Shown in pieces: positions 57,519 through 64,000 of a stretch of DNA of 64,000 nucleotides. The notes under the pieces are model-generated. The model was not told where the DNA came from, did not search any database, and worked only from the letters and a program-made list of their open reading frames with translations. Made by a program: the position numbers and the translations under genes. Source of the stretch: Seonamhaeicola sp. ML3. Lineage in GTDB: Bacteria > Bacteroidota > Bacteroidia > Flavobacteriales > Flavobacteriaceae. The DNA lies in contig NZ_CP096884.1 of assembly GCF_023273855.1 (NCBI RefSeq), positions 186,001 through 250,000 of the forward strand, given 5' to 3'. The stretch's first letter is position 1, and every line of letters begins with the position of its first letter.

Positions 57519-58388
57519 TTATCTACTAATTACTCCTGATAGACTTTTTACAGGACCATCTCCCATAGCAATAGCGGTGTGATTCATGGCATCGCTTGGC
57601 ACCATATGAGCCAATGGTTTTAACGTAAATGGTGCTGGACTGTTGTCTGGATAGGGTTCTACAGAAACAACAATAGTCTTGCCTTTTAAATCTGTTGGGA
57701 AGCTTAAACCAGATGGTGCATTTTGTAAATAGTCTTCTCCTGGGTAAGCTGGTCCATTTCCTGAATCACCTTTAAAAATAGACGTTGCAGCGTTATCATC
57801 TGCTGTGTTCATTGCTAAAAAAGTTCCTGTACTTACTGGTGTACCATCGAAAACCACCCAACCTTCGTACTTCCAACCTGCTGAAAGTGTAGGTAAGCTT
57901 AATCCTGGTGCAGGACTTCCGCTAGAATTATCTAAAAACCAAACACCACTAGCCTCGTTCGTGTCATCCATATCGGTAGGAGTAGCTAAAATATACTTCC
58001 CAGTAGAGGCACTAAAATCCCCAACAATACCATTAGAGCTAACACTGGCCAGATTTCCTGAAAAATCTCCTGCTAAGATTTTGGTATCAGCTGGAGCTGG
58101 ATCCGGATCTACAGCTGGCTCTATAGATAATACGAATGTAGTCGCACGTGCCAACTGTTCGCTATCTACATTAAAAGTTTGAGGAAACGTCACCGAAGAG
58201 AATGTTCCCGTAGACACAGGACTACCATCTACTATAATCCATCCTTCATATACAAAATCATTTCCAAGAGCTTCTAAACCGGTAAGGTCTAAAGTTAAAT
58301 TAGAGGTTGTTGTTGGATTATCGTCTTCACTACATGAAACCGTTAAAAATCCTAAAGCTAAAATCGCTAAAAATGCTTTTCTTATCAT
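57519..58388 (-). CDS. Anti-sigma-like lipoprotein with two repeated domains
   Basis: A 289-residue lipoprotein (LALGFLTVSC, Cys19). Two related halves each carry the core GLEALGNDFVYEGWIIVDGSPVSTGTF / LSAGWKYEGWVVFDGTPVSTGTF, matching the anti-sigma-K-factor (RskA C-terminal-like) domain annotated in Bacteroidota. No transmembrane helix or sigma-binding N-terminus is present, so it is more likely a periplasmic or surface protein than a true anti-sigma factor. A Crp/Fnr-type site lies immediately upstream of its promoter, next to the regulator gene. Confidence 0.7.
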   Translation of the reverse strand: MIRKAFLAILALGFLTVSCSEDDNPTTTSNLTLDLTGLEALGNDFVYEGWIIVDGSPVSTGTFSSVTFPQTFNVDSEQLARATTFVLSIEPAVDPDPAPADTKILAGDFSGNLASVSSNGIVGDFSASTGKYILATPTDMDDTNEASGVWFLDNSSGSPAPGLSLPTLSAGWKYEGWVVFDGTPVSTGTFLAMNTADDNAATSIFKGDSGNGPAYPGEDYLQNAPSGLSFPTDLKGKTIVVSVEPYPDNSPAPFTLKPLAHMVPSDAMNHTAIAMGDGPVKSLSGVISR

Positions 58389-58417
58389 TACAATATCTTT
58401 TAAATTATTTAATACTT

Positions 58418-58462
58418 CAAAAGTATATTGCGACGATTTCTCAAAATGTTAGCTAACTAACA
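58418..58462 (-). promoter_or_regulatory. Promoter with Crp/Fnr-type site for the lipoprotein gene
   Basis: CAAAAGTA (58418-58425) is TACTTTTG read leftward, an exact -7 box. TGTTAGCTAACTAACA (58447-58462) is a TGTTA-N6-TAACA dyad, centred about 41 bases upstream of the expected start point, which is the class II activator position. The first base after it is the last base of the Crp/Fnr gene. Confidence 0.62.
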
Positions 58463-59134
58463 CTAGGCAATTTTTTTATGGATTCTTATCTCTTTTCTAC
58501 CAAATTCAATCACCTCTTCTTCTTTAAGTTCGTTAAGAAGTATATTTAATGTGGGTCTGGAAGTTCCAATAAGAGAGGCGATATCTCTTTGTGTATATGG
58601 ATGATGGATTACCTTATCTCCTGTTTTTTCACAATCGTATCCATAATCTGAACACAATTCCTCTAAAAACTCCACCAACCTTGTTTTGGCATCTTTAAAA
58701 AGTAAAATCTGTAAACGCCTTTCTAACCGCTTCAGTTTAAAACCAATGAGTTTATAAATTTTCAAACTAAACGTTTGGTTATCACGCATTAAATCGTGCA
58801 TGGTCTCAACGCCAACAGGGCAAATACTGGTTGTATTATCTACAGATTGGGCAAATTCTTCTCTCTTTTCCTCGCCTAGAATAGCAGTTTCTCCAAATAA
58901 TTCTCCTCTGGTCAATATGGCTTTTACTACCTCTGTCCCATCTTCGTTGTAGTAACCAATCTTTACTTTTCCTTTTTCTATTAAGTAGACTTTATTCGCA
59001 GAATCCTCTTCAAAATAAATATAATCTTGTTTTTTGTATGAATCTAGATCATGATTGGCCTTATAGGCTTTAAATTTATGGGGACACAATACTCTAAAGA
59101 GATTTACATCATCAAAAAACCAAAGCGATTTCAT
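58463..59134 (-). CDS. Crp/Fnr-family transcriptional regulator
   Basis: A 223-residue protein from ATG 59134 (MKSLWFFDDVNLFRVLCPHK). Residues about 30-120 form a cyclic-nucleotide-binding-like beta-barrel (YIYFEEDSANKVYLIEKGKVKIGYYNEDGTEVVKAILTRGELFGETAILGEEKREE). The C-terminal helix-turn-helix is HPYTQRDIASLIGTSRPTLNILLNELKEEEVIEFGRKEIRI. The Fnr iron-sulfur cysteine cluster is absent, so the effector is not oxygen via a 4Fe-4S cluster; it is unknown. It probably binds the dyad at 58447 and acts on the next gene. Confidence 0.87.
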   Translation of the reverse strand: MKSLWFFDDVNLFRVLCPHKFKAYKANHDLDSYKKQDYIYFEEDSANKVYLIEKGKVKIGYYNEDGTEVVKAILTRGELFGETAILGEEKREEFAQSVDNTTSICPVGVETMHDLMRDNQTFSLKIYKLIGFKLKRLERRLQILLFKDAKTRLVEFLEELCSDYGYDCEKTGDKVIHHPYTQRDIASLIGTSRPTLNILLNELKEEEVIEFGRKEIRIHKKIA

Positions 59135-59203
59135 AAAGATTGAGATTGAATTTATTAGCTGTTTATAGGTCGCACAACAACTCATTAGCTTACAAAATCG
59201 CAT

Positions 59204-59232
59204 AAAAAAACCTCCTTATTTAGGAGGTTTGT
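59204..59232 (-). terminator. Terminator of the ruvX-def-DUF5606 unit
   Basis: Stem AAACCTCCT (59222-59230 read leftward) with AGGAGGTTT (59208-59216), 5-base loop, then T7. Confidence 0.85.
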
Positions 59233-59235
59233 ATT

Positions 59236-59664
59236 TTATTCTTCTTCGTCTGTACTAACAGCATCTTCATCATCATCTAAATAATGAAGCATATCGTGAC
59301 TCTGTAGAAGATTATACCATTGTACCACTTTTTTTATATCGCTAGCATATACGCGGTCTTCATCATAATCTGGTAATACATCAAAGAAATATTCTTCCAG
59401 CTTATCTTTACTATCTTTTGGTTTTACAGAAGCCTGTTCTCCATTTTCTTTTTCCTTTATTTTCTTGAAAACTTCCTTTAACGGCACTTCTTCTGCTAGT
59501 GTATAAATAGCGATTTCACTTAAAACGCTTACATTATTTTGAAGACCAACAGACATTCGCTTATTATCTATTAAAGATTCGGCCACAAAACCGCCACGGG
59601 TTTGGGCTATTAATTTGTATAACCCAGGTTTTCCTGATATTGAAAGTAATTTTTCTAAACTCAT
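59236..59664 (-). CDS. DUF5606 domain protein
   Basis: A 142-residue acidic protein. The N-terminal DUF5606 domain (LEKLLSISGKPGLYKLIAQTRGGFVAESLIDNKRMSVGLQNNVSVLSEIAIYTL) is specific to Bacteroidota, followed by a charged linker and VLPDYDEDRVYASDIKKVVQWYNLLQSHDML. The acidic C-terminus is DDDEDAVSTDEEE. Function unknown. It regularly follows def in flavobacteria, 53 bases downstream here. Confidence 0.88.
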   Translation of the reverse strand: MSLEKLLSISGKPGLYKLIAQTRGGFVAESLIDNKRMSVGLQNNVSVLSEIAIYTLAEEVPLKEVFKKIKEKENGEQASVKPKDSKDKLEEYFFDVLPDYDEDRVYASDIKKVVQWYNLLQSHDMLHYLDDDEDAVSTDEEE

Positions 59665-59717
59665 ACTATTTTATTGAAAGGCGCAAATATCTAGCCTTTA
59701 TTATCATATTACAAATA

Positions 59718-60308
59718 TTAACGTTTCTTTTTTTGATCTGGAAAGCGCATCCTGTAGTCTACTTTTATCTTTCCTTTGGAGATATTATTTAACCTTCCTT
59801 TTATCAATCTTTTCTTTAAACTAGAAAGTTTATCGGTAAATAAAATGCCTTCTATGTGGTCGTATTCATGCTGAATAACACGAGCTATGAGTCCATCGAA
59901 TGTTTCGGTATGTTTTTCGAAATTTTCATCGAAATACTCAACAGTTATAGTTGGTTGCCTAAAAACATCTTCCCTAACATCCGGAATACTTAAACAGCCT
60001 TCGTTAAATGCCCATTCATCGCCTTCTTCTTTTAGAATATTGGCATTGATGAAAACACGCTTAAAGGTCTTTAATTGTGCTTTCTCTTCTTCTGAAAAAT
60101 CCTCATCATCGGCAAAGGGTTCTGTATCTACTAAAAAAATTCTAATAGGCAGCCCTATTTGCGGAGCAGCTAATCCAACCCCATAAGCACCATACATGGT
60201 TTCGAACATATTCTCTAAAAGCGTATCTAAATTGGGGTAATCTTTAGAAATCGTTTTTGCCTTTCTTTTAAGAACGGGGTCGCCATAGGCTACTATAGGT
60301 AATATCAT
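59718..60308 (-). CDS. def: Peptide deformylase
   Basis: A 196-residue metallo-hydrolase that removes the formyl group from nascent proteins. Motif 1 GVGLAAPQIG, motif 2 EGCLSIP (Cys ligand) and motif 3 QHEYDHIEG (HExxH ligands and catalytic Glu) are complete. A long acidic insertion, EPFADDEDFSEEEKAQLKTF, follows motif 1, as in other flavobacterial enzymes. A -7 box CAAAAATA (TATTTTTG leftward, 60333-60340) 25 bases upstream gives it its own promoter. Confidence 0.96.
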   Translation of the reverse strand: MILPIVAYGDPVLKRKAKTISKDYPNLDTLLENMFETMYGAYGVGLAAPQIGLPIRIFLVDTEPFADDEDFSEEEKAQLKTFKRVFINANILKEEGDEWAFNEGCLSIPDVREDVFRQPTITVEYFDENFEKHTETFDGLIARVIQHEYDHIEGILFTDKLSSLKKRLIKGRLNNISKGKIKVDYRMRFPDQKKKR

Positions 60309-60332
60309 AACTGCATTTTGCTTTTAAAGTCG

Positions 60333-60340
60333 CAAAAATA
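60333..60340 (-). promoter_or_regulatory. -7 box of def
   Basis: CAAAAATA reads TATTTTTG leftward, an exact TAnnTTTG match 25 bases before the def ATG at 60308. Confidence 0.45.
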
Positions 60341-60352
60341 CGAATACTTAAT

Positions 60353-60763
60353 TTATTTAGAATACAAATAACTCTGAAGAATAAGGGTTGCACTAATCTC
60401 ATCGACCAAAGCCTTGTTCTTTCGTTGGTTCTTTTTCAATCCGCTATCAATCATGGTCTGAAATGCCATTTTGGATGTAAACCGCTCATCTACCCTTTTG
60501 ATTGGAATTTGAGGAATTTCTTTTTTTAGAATCTCCATAAACTTTACAATAAAGACTTCGCTTTGCGATGCTGTATTGTTCATTTGTTTGGGCTCACCGA
60601 TTAAAAACAATTCTACGGTTTCTTTACTAACATAGTCCTTTAAATAATTAATCAATTCATTGGTGTTAACAGTAGTAAGACCGGAGGCTATTATTTGAAG
60701 TTCGTCTGTAACTGCCAATCCTGTTCTTTTGGTACCGTAATCTATTGCTAAAATTCTTGCCAT
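60353..60763 (-). CDS. ruvX: Putative pre-16S rRNA nuclease / Holliday junction resolvase YqgF
   Basis: A 136-residue RNase H-fold protein of the YqgF/RuvX family. AIDYGTKRTGLAVTD holds the first catalytic Asp; GEPKQMNNTASQSE, VDERFTSKMA and VDEISATLILQSYL contain the remaining acidic residues. YqgF matures the 16S rRNA 5' end. First gene of the ruvX-def-DUF5606 order. Confidence 0.95.
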   Translation of the reverse strand: MARILAIDYGTKRTGLAVTDELQIIASGLTTVNTNELINYLKDYVSKETVELFLIGEPKQMNNTASQSEVFIVKFMEILKKEIPQIPIKRVDERFTSKMAFQTMIDSGLKKNQRKNKALVDEISATLILQSYLYSK

Positions 60764-60820
60764 TAATGAATTAATTTTTGGTAAAAGTAATAAAGAATTT
60801 GAGCAAACTCTTCATTTAGA

Positions 60821-60894
60821 TTCCCGTTTTATTAGTAGGCTCTCACTTCCTACTATTGAATTCATGAATCTTCAATTTCACGGGAATGGCAACT
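60821..60894. repeat. Long-loop palindrome of the TGACA-tail repeat class
   Basis: ATTCCCGT (60821-60828) pairs with ACGGGAAT (60881-60888), followed by GGCAAC, a variant tail. The loop (about 50 bases) holds no gene. It lies in the gap before ruvX. Confidence 0.45.
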
Positions 60895-60933
60895 TTAACG
60901 GATACTATGAGTAAACTCAAGAGGTTTTTCTCA

Positions 60934-60967
60934 AAAAAAAGGCTGTTCATTACGAACAGCCTTTTTT
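60934..60967 (-). terminator. Terminator of the exported small protein gene
   Basis: Stem AAAAGGCTGTTC (60937-60948) with GAACAGCCTTTT (60954-60965), T-runs on both sides. Confidence 0.8.
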
Positions 60968-60999
60968 AATTTAACCTACTTATTAAACCTTTGAGAGTC

Positions 61000-61311
61000 T
61001 TAGGCTTTTTTTGCCTTATTTACTTTAGGGAACAATAATTTAATGTTGTCAACATTTCTTTCTCTGTTGAAATAAGTTCTTATATCACTTGCAGTACCTG
61101 CGATAGATGTTCTTAATTCTTCTTCGCTAATTAACAACACTTCTTCTTTTTCAGTATTTAAAGTATCGTTAGCAACAACCGCAGTATCATTATCTTCAGA
61201 AACAGTAACAGTTTTAGTAGTTTCAACAGTAACCTCAACAGTAGCTTTTTGAGCGTTTGCGAAAGTGAAGCTTAAAACTAAAACTAATAATATGTAGATT
61301 CTTTTTGTCAT
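61000..61311 (-). CDS. Small secreted protein, unknown
   Basis: A 103-residue protein from ATG 61311 (MTKRIYILLVLVLSFTFANAQ signal peptide). The mature part is Thr/Val/Glu-rich (ATVEVTVETTKTVTVSEDNDTAVVANDTL), then a helical segment with ISEEELRTSIAGTASDIRTYFNRERNVDNIKLLFPKVNKAKKA. No family recognised. TATCTTTG (61333-61340 leftward) is a -7 box 22 bases upstream. Confidence 0.7.
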   Translation of the reverse strand: MTKRIYILLVLVLSFTFANAQKATVEVTVETTKTVTVSEDNDTAVVANDTLNTEKEEVLLISEEELRTSIAGTASDIRTYFNRERNVDNIKLLFPKVNKAKKA

Positions 61312-61332
61312 GATTTGGATTGTTTTACACTT

Positions 61333-61340
61333 CAAAGATA
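61333..61340 (-). promoter_or_regulatory. -7 box of the small secreted protein gene
   Basis: CAAAGATA reads TATCTTTG leftward, an exact TAnnTTTG match 22 bases before ATG 61311. Confidence 0.5.
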
Positions 61341-61738
61341 TATCGACACCAAAGCTGAAAAGGAAAAAAATAGTTGTAAAACCTCGAATATTCGTTTATT
61401 AGAGAATGTGTCTAAAACCCCAGATTAACTGGTAAAAAGCAGATTTTTTTCGGTTAAAATACATTAAGCATGCATTTCATCGATGTTTTTGTTTCTCTTC
61501 TGGAAAATCAGAAAAACACACTCTATAAAGTGCATTTCATATCAGATTAAAAACATCCTATTTTTAACCTATTTTGTACGCTAATCGGTAAAGTGCATCC
61601 ACTCCATACTTATGTAATGCTTTTGAACAGGCTAAATATTGATTAAATAAAAATTGAATGCCTAAAAACAGTAAAGTTCTATTTTAAGTTGTTCATTGTA
61701 TTTGACATTGATGCATTTTTTAATGACAAAAAATCATG
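61341..61738. other. Gene-free gap upstream of dapD
   Basis: About 400 bases without a supported gene. TGCATTTCAT occurs at 61471-61480 and 61531-61540, exactly 60 bases apart, and TAAAGTGCAT at 61526-61535 and 61589-61598. These short direct repeats could be regulator sites but no dyad is convincing. Confidence 0.5.
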
Positions 61739-61746
61739 TACTTTTG
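61739..61746 (+). promoter_or_regulatory. -7 box of dapD
   Basis: TACTTTTG, an exact TAnnTTTG match ending 19 bases before the dapD ATG at 61766. It overlaps an earlier in-frame ATG (61736), which therefore cannot be the start. TTG at 61708-61710 is too far for a standard -33. Confidence 0.55.
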
Positions 61747-61765
61747 CCCAAACAAAAAAATACAG

Positions 61766-62581
61766 ATGACTGAATTACAACAAATAATTGAAGCAGCTTG
61801 GGATAATAGAGAGCTTTTAAAAGAAGAAAAGACAACTAATGCCATTAGAACCGTAATAGACTTATTAGATAAAGGTGAATTACGAGTTGCCGAACCAATT
61901 GAAGGTGGTTGGCAAGTTAACGAGTGGGTTAAAAAAGGGGTTGTACTTTATTTCCCTATCCAAAAAATGGAAACTATCGAGGCTGGTCCTCTAGAGTTCC
62001 ACGATAAAATACCATTAAAGACTGGCTATGCTGAAAAGGGAATTCGTGTAGTTCCTCATGCTGTAGCAAGACATGGCGCTTATATTTCTCCAGGCACAAT
62101 TTTAATGCCTAGTTATGTTAACTTAGGTGCTTATGTAGATGAAGGCACCATGGTAGATACTTGGGCAACTGTTGGTAGTTGTGCTCAAATTGGAAAAAAC
62201 GTACACTTATCTGGCGGTGTTGGTATTGGCGGCGTATTAGAGCCATTGCAAGCTGCACCTGTTATTATAGAAGATAATGTGTTTGTAGGTTCAAGATGTA
62301 TCGTGGTAGAAGGTGTTCATGTTGAAAAAGAAGCAGTATTAGGTGCTGGTGTTGTTTTAACCATGAGCACAAAGATTATTGATGTTACTGGTGATGAACC
62401 TGTAGAAATGAAAGGTAAAGTTCCTGCTCGTTCTGTTGTAATACCAGGAAGTTATACTAAAAAGTTTTCTGCTGGCGAATACCAAGTACCATGTGCTCTA
62501 ATTATTGGTAAACGTAAAGAAAGTACAGATAAGAAAACATCATTAAACGATGCCCTTAGAGATAACGAGGTAGCGGTTTAA
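61766..62581 (+). CDS. dapD: Tetrahydrodipicolinate N-succinyltransferase
   Basis: A 271-residue left-handed beta-helix enzyme of the lysine/diaminopimelate pathway. It succinylates tetrahydrodipicolinate. The start is ATG 61766 (MTELQQIIEAAWDNREL); the frame begins earlier within the promoter. RVVPHAVARHGAYISPGTILMPSYVNLGAYVDEGTMVDTWATVGSCAQIGKNVHLSGGVGIGGVLEP is the family core, and the length fits. Diaminopimelate also feeds peptidoglycan cross-links. Single gene, closed by the hairpin at 62601. Confidence 0.95.
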   Translation: MTELQQIIEAAWDNRELLKEEKTTNAIRTVIDLLDKGELRVAEPIEGGWQVNEWVKKGVVLYFPIQKMETIEAGPLEFHDKIPLKTGYAEKGIRVVPHAVARHGAYISPGTILMPSYVNLGAYVDEGTMVDTWATVGSCAQIGKNVHLSGGVGIGGVLEPLQAAPVIIEDNVFVGSRCIVVEGVHVEKEAVLGAGVVLTMSTKIIDVTGDEPVEMKGKVPARSVVIPGSYTKKFSAGEYQVPCALIIGKRKESTDKKTSLNDALRDNEVAV

Positions 62582-62600
62582 ATGACAAACCAAAAAAATT

Positions 62601-62648
62601 AAATTCCAAATTCCGAAATATACCAACTTTGGAGTTTGGAATTTTTTA
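62601..62648 (+). terminator. Terminator-like hairpin after dapD, built of heptamers
   Basis: AAATTCCAAA (62601-62610) pairs with TTTGGAATTT (62635-62644), followed by T-rich sequence. Both arms show a 7-base period (AAATTCC x 2; TTTGGAG, TTTGGAA). Confidence 0.6.
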
Positions 62649-62667
62649 TTTGTAATTTAACCAGCGT

Positions 62668-63726
62668 ATGAAGATTTTAGTGATTCAGCAAAAAATGATT
62701 GGCGATGTGCTTACCAGCAGTATCTTGTTTGAAGCACTTAGAGAAAAATATCCCAAAGCCGAATTACACTATCTAATAAATTCCCATACTTTTCCAGTTG
62801 TTGAAAACAATCCGTTCATAGACAAGTTTGTCTTCTTTACCCCAGAAACAGAAAAAAGCAAAACGAAGTTCTTTTCGTTTCTTAAATCGATTAGAAAAGA
62901 AAAGTACGATATCGTTGTTGATATTTATTCTAAATTCTCAAGTAATTTGGTTTCGCTATTTTCTGGAGCTCAAACTAAAATCTCGAAATACAAGTGGTAT
63001 ACATCAGCCATTTACACCCATACATTTAAAGAAGCTAAACAACCTAAAACCAATGCCGGATTAGCAATTGAAAACAGATTACAACTTTTAAAGCCACTAA
63101 TTTCTGAAGATGTAAAAGTATTCAAACCAAAAATCTATTTAACAAACTTGGAAATAGAACAGGCTAAAAAATACCTAGTAGACCATGGCATCGATTTAAC
63201 TAAACCCTTGTTTATGATAGGTGTTTTAGGAAGCGGAATACAAAAAACCTATCCGCTTCATTATATGGCTAAGTTGTTGGATTTTATAATTACTGAAACT
63301 AAAGGGCAATTGTTATTCAACTATATACCTTCTCAAATAAAAGATGTAAAAGAGCTTTACAAACTTTGCAAAAAAGAAACCCAAGAACACATATATCTTG
63401 ATGTATTTGGTAAGAGCCTAAGAGACTTTATGGGTTTAACTACACACTGTAATGCTCTAATAGGCAACGAAGGAGGTGCGGTAAACATGGCAAAAGCTCT
63501 AGACATCCCAACATTTGCTATCTTTTCACCTTGGATCATTAAAGAAGCCTGGAATATGTTCGATGATGGCATAAAAAATGATTCGCTTCACCTCAAAGAT
63601 TTCAAGCCTGAATTATTCAACCAGAAAACCTTAAAAGACATAAAAAAAGATTACAAGAATTATTACAACCTCTTTACACCCGAATTTATATTAGAAAAGT
63701 TAAGGGACTTTTTAAAAGTTATTTAG
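62668..63726 (+). CDS. Glycosyltransferase family 9 (LPS heptosyltransferase-like)
   Basis: A 352-residue GT-B enzyme. KILVIQQKMIGDVLTSSILFEALREKYPKAELHYL is the GT9 N-terminal signature, and GLTTHCNALIGNEGGAVNMAKALDIPTFAIFSPWIIKEAW the C-terminal nucleotide-sugar site. It transfers heptose or a similar sugar to lipid A core acceptors. Inner- versus outer-core position cannot be told. It overlaps the convergent GT2 gene by 8 bases. Confidence 0.9.
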   Translation: MKILVIQQKMIGDVLTSSILFEALREKYPKAELHYLINSHTFPVVENNPFIDKFVFFTPETEKSKTKFFSFLKSIRKEKYDIVVDIYSKFSSNLVSLFSGAQTKISKYKWYTSAIYTHTFKEAKQPKTNAGLAIENRLQLLKPLISEDVKVFKPKIYLTNLEIEQAKKYLVDHGIDLTKPLFMIGVLGSGIQKTYPLHYMAKLLDFIITETKGQLLFNYIPSQIKDVKELYKLCKKETQEHIYLDVFGKSLRDFMGLTTHCNALIGNEGGAVNMAKALDIPTFAIFSPWIIKEAWNMFDDGIKNDSLHLKDFKPELFNQKTLKDIKKDYKNYYNLFTPEFILEKLRDFLKVI

Positions 63727-64000
63727 AAATACCAAAAGCAGTACGAACTACTTTGTTTTTTTTTGTTAAGGCTCTAATTTGTTTGTTATTTTCAATCATT
63801 TCCGGACTTACATATCCACGTTCGTGGTCTAAATGCAAACAAATAGCACTATATCGTATTTGTATAGCTTTAAGTCCTTTGTTAAACAAACGCTCTCCCA
63901 GCTCTCTATCTTCACCTCCATATTGCATACGTTCATCAAAACCGTTGGCTTCTATTATGTCCTGTTTCCAACCTGAAGCGTTATGCCCATTCCATGTAGC
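63719..64000 (-). CDS. Glycosyltransferase family 2, C-terminal part only
   Basis: The frame continues past the right window edge; about 93 C-terminal residues are visible. WNGHNASGWKQDIIEANGFDERMQYGGEDRELGERLFNKGLKAIQIRYSAICLHLDHERGY is the catalytic GT2/galactosyltransferase-C region (GGEDRE acidic motif). Its neighbour GT9 suggests an LPS core biosynthesis locus continuing to the right. Confidence 0.85.
   Translation of the reverse strand, partial: ATWNGHNASGWKQDIIEANGFDERMQYGGEDRELGERLFNKGLKAIQIRYSAICLHLDHERGYVSPEMIENNKQIRALTKKNKVVRTAFGISK

Noticed and set aside
59135-59203. Extended N-terminus of the Crp/Fnr protein
   Set aside because: The extension begins at the adjacent terminator and adds Cys-rich sequence not found in the family; ATG 59134 is preferred.
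61736-61765. ATG at 61736 as the dapD start
   Set aside because: The -7 box TACTTTTG overlaps it, so transcription would start downstream; ATG 61766 gives the normal DapD N-terminus.

Overview
The window looks like a chromosomal segment of a marine-type member of the Bacteroidota, most likely family Flavobacteriaceae. Signs are the AT-rich sequence, many promoters of the Bacteroidota form TAnnTTTG with almost no Shine-Dalgarno sites, a protein with a type IX secretion (T9SS) sorting tail, many lipoproteins, a dipeptidyl peptidase III, a CrtYcd-type lycopene cyclase, and flavobacterial families (DUF4920, DUF5606, DUF4173). One RNA gene is present (ssrA, tmRNA). I found no rRNA, tRNA, transposase, prophage or CRISPR array.

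Layout. 1-1.7 kb: a partial TPR protein divergent from ftsE. 1.7-13.1 kb: a surface-polysaccharide cluster with two methyltransferases, four glycosyltransferases, an FdtA/FdtB pair for a 3-amino-3,6-dideoxyhexose, two acyltransferases and two Wzx flippases. 13.2-17.5 kb: typA, kdsA and small genes. 17.5-22.2 kb: a membrane-protein region with a winged-helix regulator, bracketed by two copies of one 19-bp palindrome. 23.0-26.0 kb: ssrA next to a gene encoding a 17-repeat coiled-coil protein. 26.7-28.7 kb: a redox cluster (two rhodaneses, two thioredoxin-fold proteins). 28.8-36.4 kb: the trp operon (trpL-E-G-D-C-FB-A) with a Trp-codon leader and attenuator, a trpF-trpB fusion, and three dispersed repeats that each end exactly at a trp start codon. 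36.5-51.1 kb: a T9SS-exported lyase-like protein, photolyase, mnmD, ilvE, MazG-like protein, DPP III, crcB and an eight-haem cytochrome. 51.3-55.7 kb: a zeaxanthin-type carotenoid operon (crtI-B-Z-Ycd) behind a CarH-like MerR/B12 regulator. 55.7-61.3 kb: hydroxyacid dehydrogenase, TlpA-like protein, Crp/Fnr regulator with a probable target gene, and ruvX-def-DUF5606. 61.8-64 kb: dapD, a GT9 glycosyltransferase and a partial GT2.

How the parts work together. The trp genes cover chorismate to tryptophan, with two controls visible in sequence: leader-peptide attenuation, and the LLES-x10-S feedback motif in TrpE. The crt genes convert geranylgeranyl diphosphate to zeaxanthin (crtE is not here) and probably respond to light through the B12 regulator. 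KdsA, the GT9 enzyme and the polysaccharide cluster all feed the outer-membrane glycan layer.

The most unusual signals are the architecture of the trp intergenic spacers (palindromes with a TGACA tail that supply in-frame ATGs, and heptanucleotide tandem repeats at gene 3' ends), the inverted operator pair around the winged-helix regulon, and the CarH-like operator that overlaps the crtI start codon.
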